From the NCBI GenBank assembly GCA_029582265.1, contig CM055822.1:42570559-42634558 (forward strand): 64,000 nucleotides of DNA, read 5' to 3'. How positions within the stretch are numbered: position 1 is the first letter of the stretch; each line of letters begins with the position of its first letter. The notes under the pieces are model-generated. The model worked only from the letters and a program-made list of their open reading frames with translations, made no database searches and was not told the origin of the DNA. Below are positions 13,401 to 25,400 of this stretch, in pieces. The DNA is from Zoroaster sp. YZ-2022 (taxonomy: Eukaryota > Echinodermata > Asteroidea > Forcipulatida > Zoroasteridae). The position numbers and the translations under genes are program-made.

Positions 13401-16400
13401 TCAAACACTTTTTTGTTTCGACAATTTCCCTTGACCTCCAGATCTTCATTCCAGGTCATCATTGTCCACATATCGTAGAGTTGATCTACTTTCCCTGCCA
13501 TCCCTTTGAAAACTAGTTGCCATTCAGAATCTGCAAAGGAAAATAAAATAATGGCACTTGTATAAAGCAACGGTCCCTTTAAGTATACAAGAACATATTT
13601 AAATGAAACTTGTAATGATTCGGTGTAAAAGTGGGTCAACGGCTGTGTTACGATACGTGTTGCCGACAGTTTGATATTTTCCTTCGAACTGTGAGTTTCA
13701 TGGCGAGTCTTATTTGTTGAACTTTGTGAACTGGACAGTTTTAGTGATTTTTGTGCATGTTTGGAAATCACCGTATTATCACCGGTTGAAGTAACCAAGC
13801 TAGTCAATAATCGAACTGTGATTGTGAGCAGTTTCGAGTAGATAGCCTCTGAGTGCTTGAAAATCCCCCGCCAGAAAGTAAAGAGCGCCGTTTGAAGGTG
13901 TAAGCCACTTTTATTGTAATTTTGATTATTTACGTTCATTGTATGAAGCTTGATTTAAACTCCATCATAATCGTTACTCTGTGTTATTTAAACCACTTGA
14001 TTAATTGTTGTTGTTGCAAATATCGTGTGTAACCTTGTTTGATTTCTAGAGATTTCTGGAGCTCACGGAAATCGTAAATTATATATCGTTGAAAGAATTG
14101 CTGGCCGTAAAATTCCGACAAATGTTTTTTAGATTAATACCATCATCAAAATTCGATCATTAAAATTCGACCATTTGATTTATTTTGAATTACCAAGCAT
14201 ATACCTTATAGTACCTTTAATAACAATGTATAGTTTGAAAAACTCATAACATTATCTTTATGAGTTGAAATTAATAGTGATTAAGATTGCTTATACAATG
14301 GCATTTTCTTAAAGGTAATGTATAGAACATGTGACTTGAGTAGTGCACCCCGTCCAACCAGGTAATTCCGCCAGTGGTTTTTGGGCCTCTCAACCAATCA
14401 GAAGGCTGGATTTGGGGTCACGTGATACCTAATTTGCATATTTTGAGGAGCCGTAGGACGAAACCATATTCTAAAGGAGGGGTGTGTACACAGTTTTTGA
14501 GGGGCGTGTTATTAATATTGTTTAATGTTAATGAGCCTGCGACAGTTGTAAAGAAATCTGTACAAAGTATGCATACAGATAAGAAGTGTTATGTTTGTTA
14601 AGATGGTATAAATTAATAAAATAATGAGACCTTCTAATTACTAGTAGTATTTGGGACACACTTCAACTATGTGAATGGAGTATGCCATGCGGAAAGTGAT
14701 ACGGGTCTTATATACAGTGTGTCTCAAAAATAATGCTAACAAAATTTTACGGAATGCCACGTAGAATGAGTAACCAACATAGATAATATATGGATGGTTT
14801 GAAAGATACACCTTTCCACTTTAAAATGAGACATCAAACGTCCAAATCTGAATTTTTTTTACAGAGTTATGAGTACTTTTCCAAGAGAGGTCAAATTGAC
14901 GATGGGACCAAGTTTTTAAATGCAGTGATAATCGATTTTGTTTAGATGTGCAAGTGTTGGAATGTGGATGAACTGTTGATGATTACATCCCTTCCCCTCA
15001 ACATGCCCTCCCTCTCGCTCGATACACAGGCGACATCGTCTCTCCATGTCTCCCATCGCTCTCCTAACAACATCTGGAGTCTGCCGCAGGACGTCAATCT
15101 CAGCTGTTATTCTGTCACGGAGAGTCTGCAGGTCCGGAGGGGAGTCGTGTACACCTTGATTTCAAGTATCCTCAGAGGTAGAAATCACACGGGGTGAGGT
15201 CTGGAGATCTCGGTGGCCATTCATGCACATGATTCAACACTATGACACGGTCTCCGAACGCTTCATGAAGGCGGTCTCGGACAGCCAGTAGACGATGAGC
15301 CGGAGCGCCGTCTTGAGCCCACCACAGGCGCCTAAACACACCTCGCTCCTGAACCTCGAAATGTTCCTCAAGGATGGGGATGACATCATCATTCAACATC
15401 TCAAGGTAACGCCGGCTGTTGAGGTTGCCCTGAAAAAAACACCGGTCCGACGATGAGGCCACTACCGCAGAGGCCAACCCAGACACTCACTTTCTCACGT
15501 TGGAAGTTGTGCTCGTAATTGAAGGGAGGTGGATGTTGTTTGGGGACGTACTCTCGAACATTGCGTGAGTTGACTTTTCCGTCGAGAGAAAATCCAGCTT
15601 CATCGCCAATGATGAGATGATGGACGAATCGCACATCTGCCTGCAGCTGGTCGACGACCCACTGACAAACATTTAACCGTCTTGGCAAATCCGGCGGTAG
15701 CAGCCGATGTCGCACGCGCATTTGGTAGGGGTGCATGCCCAGGTCCAGCCGAGTGATGCGATTAAACGTGGCATGTGGTAGGCCCAGTCCATTCTGTCTC
15801 GCACTGACATGCGGGTTGGCATGTTTACAAACTCATAGCAAGAAAGTCTTTAGAATTGTGTTTACTCGCTAAACACATTTTTGTAGGCCAGGAAATTATC
15901 CACACAGAGGCAATTAGGCTACCTTTGTCCCAATGCCTAAAATTGAAAACTTGGTCCCATCGTCAATTTGACTTCTCTTGGAAAAGTACTCATAACTCTG
16001 TCAAAAAATTTCAGATTTGGACGTTTGATATCTCATTTTAAAGTGGAAAGGTGTATCTTTCAAACCATACCTATATTATCTATGCTGGTTACTCATTCTA
16101 CGTCTGGCATTCCGTTAAATTTTGTTTGCATTTTTTTGAGACACAATGTTTAACGGTACTATCCCATGTGTAACGATACGGTCTAGTTCCCCTAACCAAG
16201 AATGTAGTTATAATATTATACCCCACACAGGGTGACAGACTAGGCACAATTCGGCAATAACTAATACCGTTCGTGTTGAGACAAGTTACGGCGATACTTC
16301 TACTCAAGTCCAATAACCATGTAATGTAACCTTTGTAAGCTGATTGTTTGTCCATTATGAAATAGTCCTGTATAAATTCTACAGCAAGCCTCATCTAGTT

Positions 16401-19400
16401 GGTTATATATCACCACGCTTCGCATGGAAATAAACTCACCGAAATCAGATGGCGCGGGATCCAACATGTTTCTGTGGGCCCCTCCATTGACGGGATCGTA
16501 ATTTCCTCGATCCCTCTTACGCCATTATTTCTCTCGATACTTCATACCCAAATTGCAATAACAATACATTAGAAAAATGTTGCTTCTTTTTCGAACGAAA
16601 AACGCATTCGGACATTGTACCATGATTTATACACGTACACAAACGATCGAGTTGCTATATGCCTGCTCGCAACATCTGATCTTTGGATACGACAAATTTG
16701 GCCATTGCGTCACGGACCCCCTTTGTTGACGAATCGATCGGTGGTCAGTCCTCTTTGTGTCAAGGATTTATTCGTATAGTACTACCGGTACACGTTCACA
16801 GTTGGCTTTCGGGCTTAGAGTCGATTTTCCAATGCTGAATGAAGCATCCCATGAACTTAATGTAAAGTTCATGTTACTTTGAATGCTTCAACGTTTCAAC
16901 AAATACAGTATTTTCTATGATAAAACTGACTGCGTCTTCATCCATATTTTAGAGACGAGCTTGTCTTGTCGAATTAATTTCAACTCTGTTTTTACGCTAA
17001 CATCAGATACATCGCCGCCGAGTTAGAATTTTGGTTGATACTTCATTTACTCAGTTTAATTATAAACAGTGCTGCTTTACACTGTAGATGGGATCATCCC
17101 ACAATAACATCGAAACACATGATTAAGAGTAATAATTTTTCAAGTATTCTTCAATTTTACAGTTGTATTATAACGTTCTTTTTATTTTTTATATTTCTAT
17201 TTAGCATTTTATTTGGAAATTTGTATTATTCTATGTTTTTTTTTTCTATTATATTTTTAGGTCGTGCGTACTAAAGTTTGGTAATTCATTGTAGAATTAG
17301 TTGGGGTGATATTAAAATAAGGTTCGTTAATTTAAATTCTTATATATTTATGGAATCAACAAAAGTAAGTAAATTGAACACAATAAAAACACTACTCGTT
17401 AAACGAAACAAACAAAACAAATACATAAAAAGTCAGATATTGCAACATAAACCAAACTTAAGTAAATAAACAATAAATTTGTTTCAAGTAATAAAACAAA
17501 ACAAAAATATCGAAACACATACATAAAAATTACGAAAAAAATATATTAATGTTAAACGAGAAACTAGAACAAAAAACAGAAAAAATACTACCCCACATGA
17601 ACACAAGCCTAAACAAAAATTAATTTACGAATGAAAATGTGTATACTTGTATACCATCTTTCCATTTTGTTTAAGCATTTAGATTTTTTCTTCTTTAAAT
17701 ATTCAATTTTTGTTTCTTTGGATGGTCTTTGCGCGAATATAATCACATCACGTGCAACGTTTTCTATATTTTTCCGTCAGATCAAAATGTTTAAGAGGGT
17801 TTTGTTCGTTGCCTTTATGTTAAACCATGAAGTAGTACAACGTTATTACCACTCTTCCATAGTTTTCTATTGATTTGTCGGATCAAGACTTACTTTTCCT
17901 TTGTCCATTTGATTCGCCCATAGAATTGTCGGATCAACATCCCATTACCTCTTTCATGCAACATCTAAGAATAACCCATGCGACCCGTTGGATCCAGTCA
18001 TCTTTTGTTCTCCAAAAAGATTAAGATGTGCGTTCCCATCCCTTCAGTTGTTAGATCTCCAACTCAGTCTCGTCACTAAATATTTTCCATATATACTTCT
18101 TGGCAATCAAGGTCTTAGATTTCTGCCTGTCATTTTGTTTTTCTATTCTAACCTTTTCGTTTATACACCATTGCTGTAAACATTTTTATTGTTTATTAGG
18201 ATGGATGAAGTCTCCCTTTTAATAATTAATTTTCATCAATCAACAAATTAAACTTCAACAAAATAAAAAGTACACTTTCCTTGTACAAAAATTGTTGCGA
18301 TTGAGGCGAAGTGTTCAAGACGGATACGGATGTACATACTTGCAAACATACGTCACGTGTTGCATTTGCCCCTTTTCACAGAAAATAATGCGTGTGCATA
18401 TAGCATCGAATAAAACAAAGTATCAACGCAACAAATTGTTAACGTATCATGCAGACTGTGTCGATTGTGTTACTTACTGTGCTCCGTATTTTGCACAAAG
18501 TTATTTTGAACAGAATTGGGTTTAGTTATTAGCCTATAGTAACATAAATATAGGTTTTGAAGTGTGGATCAGCGCTCTTCACTGGTGTGTTGGTTCTCCA
18601 AGACATCATTTCTTGTTATAAAGGAGTGCGTTCGTCGGTAAAGTAATCGCAAGACTAGATCTTTCAGGAGATTCTCGTAATTTCCAAAAAAATAATAAAC
18701 ATTACATAAGTTTGACTGTGGAAAACTAAAAGTTTACCGCATAACGGGTAAACAAGTCAGCATTTGGTACCTAATCCATAGGACTGAACTACTAAAAATG
18801 TCTTAATGTTTTAGGACAGGGAGGGATCCTGCTTTATCATGTCTGATTGAATATTTCCCGTTTAATAAGGGGGGCCGTGGCAAATGTCTTGTTGGATAAC
18901 AACGTTTCTATAAATAAATTAACAGGGGCATGGAATATAATTAGATGGTACCTAAGTTCACTGATCAGTAATCGATTGATAGTAGTATTGTTATGTAAAT
19001 CCAAACTTCCATTATGTATCCCAATTTTTTTTACTCAAACAAAGGGAATGGCGGAACACGTAGAGCAGTGAAGGGGTGCCTGTATAATCACATCGGTCAA
19101 TGAACGGGTCGGTATTTTACTTGCACACAGAATCATAAACAAGCTAGTGACGTTATAAGTCAACAACATGGCTGAGTGACCAGCCACTCGTTGGACGTGT
19201 CTGAACAGGTTTTTCAGATAAGACGAAATGTATCTATTAATAAAAAAAAAATGACATCATTCATCGTTGCAAATCAATAAACACGTCATTATTATTAACC
19301 AAGTACACGTCGTCTTTGATCGTCTTCAATCGAATATTAAAAGGTACCCGCATAGTCTTTGCCGATTGAATTTCGTTTTACTCCTAACCCGTCGTTATGA

Positions 19401-22400
19401 CGAGCGATGTAGATATGTGACGTCACAGTACCCTCATATTTTGTTGATTTTTTTAAATTTTATTTTACGGTCTAGAACGTGTTGAGACAAGCATTCTATT
19501 AATGAGGTTTTTTAAGAGTGAGATTCATTCTTATTAAAATCATCTTTAGGAGCGGTTGCTTTTTTTTCTTTGGGCGCTCGTGATTGGATAGTTTTAACGA
19601 TGAAGAGCACGGGTTTATGTTTGTTTTTAATAAACGTTGCAGTATGTTGTAACATTACAACCATTTCTTATTATGAATCATGGCAAAACAATAATTCTAA
19701 ACAAGTGCGTTTACCGCTAATTGGACCCCGACAGGATGACAACCGAAAGTTTAACATTCACTCTTGCGAATAGTGCGGCAAATTTGTCATTCATTAAAAT
19801 AAAATCTATATAGCTGCACAAGTTACACCCATTAACTCATATAACTCAAACCTGTATAAAATGTTGTGTATTGTTAGGTTTGAAAATACCAACTACACTG
19901 TTCTTATTTAAAAGGTCCTTCATAAAATAAAATTTAAAAACCTAATGTATGTACGGTTAAATGGCCCTTCATAAAATAAAATAAAATACCTACATAAAGC
20001 CCTATTCATAACTATGATAATAAATGTTTATAAACGTGAATGGATAATTCCTATATTAAATGCAATGAGTCATCAAAACCGAGAGTACAGTTCCCCAAAA
20101 TCACCAGTTGCAAATCCCGGCTATGTAGCAAATTAGAGTGGAACAGATTATTTATATACGTACAAGCTACAACAACAGCCTGACACAACTACCAGTTCGT
20201 GTTAGGACACGTCTACGGCATGGACGAAGGACTTGTCTATTTGTTATCTGTATACCGGCGCTCGATTCAGTTAAAGTTTATATTAAGCACTGACCAGTTC
20301 CACACCATCGGCGTGTCCATTGTTCACACATGACTGAAATGCCTACTTGACGGCACAGGCAATTCAAGTGACGGCAACGTGCCGGCATTCTGGCCACGTT
20401 TAAGACATACCGAGAGTCGTTGGTTCACCAGTAGTGCAGAAAAGATGTGTATATCCATTGTCTCTTAACCCTCCCCCTAAAATCAATTTTAAAATCAAAC
20501 TAAAATGTACATAATGCCTGTATTCCAAAATGCTTGTATTATATTTGAACTATATGCTGTGCATGTTGATGGGTATGGACACCAGACATCCGTAATCCTA
20601 TCGATCGATAAACTCTTGAGCCATTTAGTAGTCGCTTAATGTTTGGGCAGTGGATTATCGATATACAGGGGATTAATGTATACCAAATACATGTGAATAC
20701 ATGTAGCTATACACAATAGGATATTTCCCTATGAAAAAAATTTTCACCAACCAGGAGATTCTCATGGGTGCAGACCAAGAAAGATTATGACATTATATTT
20801 TTGGGGTCTAATTAACTTAATAATTTATGTATAACATGTTGTGCCGACTTTATCTACATGTATATACCCAGCGTGTTTTTAATTATTTATTAGGTGTTCG
20901 AGCTACAGCATGAACACCTCTTGATATTGTTCGTTTTTTTTGTCTTCTTCTTCTCAATAAGACTTATCCGGAGACAAAAAGATAGTTGCAGAGTTCACAG
21001 AACCTTAAAACTTCACACATAGTTAGACCTTATCATGTAGTTGTACCTAAACCTTAACATGTAGTTGTACACTAAGTTGTGACGTCATAGTGAGGTCATC
21101 AGATATCGAATTACACTAAATCAAAGGTTAATATAAATCATATCTCATGAACCACATAAGATATTGTCACAATCTTTGCATCATCTTAAAGACCTTGAAC
21201 TATGTCACATTTCTTACACAGACATGAAACCAATTTGACCTCCCATTCCGGTCGAAACCGGAAGTTGAAAATTTTCAAACAATCATATCTCATGAACCAC
21301 ATAAGATATTGTCACAATTTTGCATCATCTTAAAGACCTTAATCTATGTCACATTTCTTACACAACTTTTTAGAAGTACTATATATGCACGGCCCATTGC
21401 GTGTGAACGGCCTTCACACACACAGACAAGGGTCATATACAGTGTTTAAACTGCATACACTGTATTACGTCTGTACACAGCAGTATCTAATTAGAATATA
21501 ATATATCGCCTGACATTCGTGTCCAAACAGTTTACGGTAATTTCACTATCGTTGTCCTTTTTTATAAGGTGTTCGAGCCACAGCGCGAACACCTCTTGAT
21601 ATTGTTCGTTTTTATTTGTTTTTACTTTTTCTTCTCCTTCTCGGTGAATATACAGAGCAAAAATCATAGTTGCAGAGTTCACAGAAACTTAAAACTTCAC
21701 ACATAGTTAGACCTTAACATGTAGTTGTATCTTAAGTTGTGACGTCATAGTGAGGTCATCAGATATCGAATTACACTCAATCAAAGTTTAATATAATAAA
21801 ATTATATCTCATGAACCACAAAAGATATTTTCACAATATTTACACCATGTTATAGATCTTGAATTATGTGATTTTTCGTACACAGACGTGACCCAATCTG
21901 ACCTTACTTCCTGTCCAAACCGGAAGTCAAATTTATTATATAAAAAAGTCATATCTCAAGAACCACAAGAGGTAAATTCACAGTTTTTGCACCATTGTAC
22001 AGATTGTTAATTGTCAACAATATTTACCAAAACATGACCCCAATTTGAGCTTTACTTCCTGTCCAAACCGGAAGTCAAATTTAATATTAAAAATATCATA
22101 TCTCAACAACCACAAGGGGTAAATTCACAATCTTTCCACCATTGTTTAGATTGTTAATTGTCAATAAATATTTACACAAAGGTGACCCCAATTTGACCTT
22201 TACTTCCTGTCCAAACCGGAAGTCAAAGTTTAATATTAAAAACATATTTTCAAAATCGTACATTATTAGCGAGGACGACGGTTTCGTCAAAATCACAATT
22301 CGTATCTGGAACTACACGAAAACGGATTGTAAAAACTCGCCAAAGAAATAAATGCCTTCTCTCAAAGAATTTCGGTACCAAAATTGACCCTTATGTAGCA

Positions 22401-25400
22401 GAACAGTTGTTTTTCACATTTGAACTGTTTTTTCAAGAATAAATAATGTGATTAAGTTCAAATCATTGAAATGGACTTCAAACAAATCATCGTTGGTAAC
22501 CACATCATATTTTACAGGGTACCCTTTAATATGAAAAAAAAATAATAATGCAAAGTTTCTTTTAAAAACATTCTGACGTCATCATCACTGCCCTGACAAA
22601 ACTCGAACACCTATGTGTTTGTAATATCACAAACACTTCAATCTAGTTTTAAGCTGTTATTTTTGTACACAGTTTTGGAATTGTTAAAACGCTTGTTCTA
22701 AATCTAAGAGTGAATTCTAACAGATCGTTTTTGGCATTCATGACTTCAATTACCTGATCTTGAAATAATGTTTCACATCTTTTCGCGATTGATGCAGTCA
22801 AATTAACAATTTATTTTCTTTTTAAATTATTATTTTATCAAGTTAATTAAATTTAATTTTGCTAATTAATTTCTCCTGAGGACGATCAGAGCATACTGAT
22901 CGAAACGTCGAGTTGTACCGCCAGTTCTTTTCAGAACAAATTACTACTCAATTGAGATTCCACATGGTGTCACCGCAATTAGTCTTACTTGCAAATGGAA
23001 TAATGTGTATAGTTTTAAAACGAAAAACATCAACAACTTCCAACAATGATTGTTTAATAACCTATGTGGCAGAAAAAGCGTCTAGAACAACAAAATGGTT
23101 AGTAACTTTTCCAAAAATTGTTGGGTATTTATTTTTAAATATTGGTTTTGGTTAGCCGGCTAGCAAAGTTCTAAATGGTTAGTGCAGGTTTTTTTTATTT
23201 TAATTTATGCAATAACCAAATGATATGTTTCATTATATTTTTAGTCTTTGATATTTATATAAAAACAGCAAAAATAAATAAATAAAGAAAATATTAAGGC
23301 CTAAACATTTAAATATTATTGTGCTATTTGTAAAAGTAAGTTTTTTCTTAAAGTGACGAGTAACTTTTCCAAAAATGTTTCATGACATCACAGATCACAA
23401 AGCCTCCATCTCAGAAATTGAACCAACCTATTAATGTTATTTTGTCATGATCATGAAGAAGAATAATTGTGTCATTATGGACAGTTATCGATAGTTTAGT
23501 GTTGATGTTTCTAGATAATTAATGCTAGCTCATAGTGTACAATCCTTCTTGATCTATTTTTACACCAATCAAAGTTTATTATTGTTATACTTTTAGACTT
23601 TCTATTCACAGCTCTGAGACCGAGTGGTGCTGATGATGGCTGTGTGGGCAATGTGCCCAGGAAGTGTTTGAGGATCACCTGCCTCTTTCTGCGCATCGTG
23701 ATTGGATAGATTTCCATCGTAACAAATTTATATTGTTCTTATTGGCTATTGGATTGCTCATGAATATATGTTCACCATGTTACATTTCATTGTTATACCT
23801 TGTCTGTACGAACGTAGGCGCTCTGTAAACTGCGAAAATGGACTGTATAATAATTTGTAAATTTATTTGTACAGTGAAAACATAGTTGCGGAGTTCAAAG
23901 AACCTTAAAGCTTAACAAATAGTTCCAGGTAAACGTTGTGACATCATGATAAACGTTGTGACATCATGATAAACGTTGTGACATCATGGTGAGGTCATCT
24001 AATGAATTATTACGTAATTAATTATAATAAAACAATATATTTTATATCTTGTGAACCACAATAGATAATTTCTTGATTCCTTCATAATCATACAGAACAT
24101 GGAGGACTCGACATTTGATACAAAGGCATGACCTTATTGACTCTTACTTCCGGTCAAAACTGGAAGTACAAGTTTAAAAACAGTGGCAGGTTTTAAAAGG
24201 TCAGCTTTTGCTATCTTGAGAAAACATTAGACAGAATTTTACCAAATTTGGCGCAATTGACACCCATATTATGAGGAAAAATTTTGTGAAGTATGAATGA
24301 CGTCACATGATTAAACCAGAAGTTATGAAAACTCATATCTCCTGAAGTAACTCTTGTCTTTTAACAACTTTAGGTGATGACGTCATATTAGGCACACTCG
24401 AACACCCTGAGTTTGTTTTTAACAAACTCTATACCTCTAGTTTATTTTTGTATTTATTATACGAGTCCCTTCATCATTTCAGGTATTTCAGTTTGTAAAC
24501 TACAAAATAAGTGTTCTGCATAAAATGAATGGTAATGAATTAATATACATATGAGTCCAGAATTAATCCTAACCAGAGAAACAAGCTCAGGACTTACCGT
24601 ACCGTGAAAATAAATTTGTGATTGAGTTATATTTGTATGTGATAATAATTCATTATACCGTCATTCCATGTTCCGCCCATTTTAGATGCTCTTAATTCAC
24701 ACAAGCTGTTTATTGAAACTGGGAAATAATTGGTCAAGATTCCAGTCAGAGAATTTGCCCACGCTGTTACCTTGATGTTGAATCAGAAATCAGAAGAAAA
24801 AATTTATTGTCCACTATACAAGGACTTTAGGAAAATGTATGTTTATTGATATTATCAAAACAAATGATCACTTTGAATTCTAAATGGCAAAGAAAGACAG
24901 AATTTCCTTATGAACTCTTCAGATGAAGCTTCCATTAATTGCGCTGCCAAATATATATTTTCTTTGTAAATCAAAATGAAAGATTATGCTCTTTGTAAAC
25001 ACTCCTTCAAGTGCGATTATTATTATTATTGAACGGGTAAAGGGGTTTGTTTCAGATTCGAGACAAAATATAATACAATACAATTAATAATATTATTTGA
25101 AACTATATGTTACTGCTTTAACTAAGAACTTAGGTCACTCTTGTGTAACCGAATTATGCAGGGAAAATGGCTTATGAGACAGGAAAACATTTACCATAAA
25201 ATTTAAACTTACAAGACCTATTACACTCGAGCGCTCGATAACAAGAATTTTACATGAAGACCATTTTAATACTAGAAAAGACACTGTATGGAAAAATATT
25301 AATGTATCAGCATAAGACATGTACGAAAGTATACACCCACCAAAATTTACTTTATTGAATGTCCGTCAAATTGATGGAAAAACTTAATGAGGTTAACAAT

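Larger units (their letters stand above)
19..14318 (+). repeat. Tandem duplication, copy A
   Basis: Left copy of a long direct duplication, collinear with 46516..59401 and with high identity by eye (not computed). Homology starts at the shared string AAAACTTGTCTACTTTATA, and the preceding 18 bases differ. It stops near TTTTCTTAAAGGTAA at 14318. The copy contains exons 3-6 of the minus-strand PAN gene, its introns and 3' flank. It differs from copy B by discrete insertions: the 5.51-7.36 kb segment and the MITE at 12.85 kb are found only here. Confidence 0.9.
14715..16150 (-). mobile_element. DD41D mariner-like DNA transposon
   Basis: 1.44-kb element with long terminal inverted repeats (~204 bp each, 14715..14917 and 15945..16148; outer motif TGTGTCTCAAAAA), flanked by TA. 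The opposite arm of the large inverted repeat carries the empty site (TATAACGGTACTATCC at about 31504, minus strand), so the insertion followed that duplication. The transposase inside is broken. Long TIRs could supply a non-autonomous substrate. Confidence 0.88.
14338..18833 (+). repeat. Large inverted repeat, left outer arm
   Basis: Reverse complement of 28132..31886. The ends are marked by GTAGTGCACCCCGTC on the outside and CTAAAACATTAAGACAT / GACAGGGAGGGATC on the inside. Without the mariner insert it is about 3.06 kb. Short frames in it occur in both arms with shifted ends and are not convincing genes. Confidence 0.88.
20892..24440 (+). mobile_element. Composite Helentron/HINE-like insertion
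   Basis: 3.55-kb insertion into the inner arm. The right arm holds the empty site (AATTATTTAT|TTATGTTTG on the minus strand), so integration was between two Ts. The left end begins AGGTGTTCG inside a short hairpin. The right end has CTCGAACACC (inverse of the left end), then the hairpin GAGTTTGTT/AACAAACTC, then CTAG at the border. An internal 148-bp minisatellite and T|T targeting match non-autonomous Helentrons (HINE/DINE-1 type). A second complete copy is nested at 21567..22646, along with a fragment of another repeat and unassigned DNA. No Rep/helicase frame is present. Confidence 0.65.
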
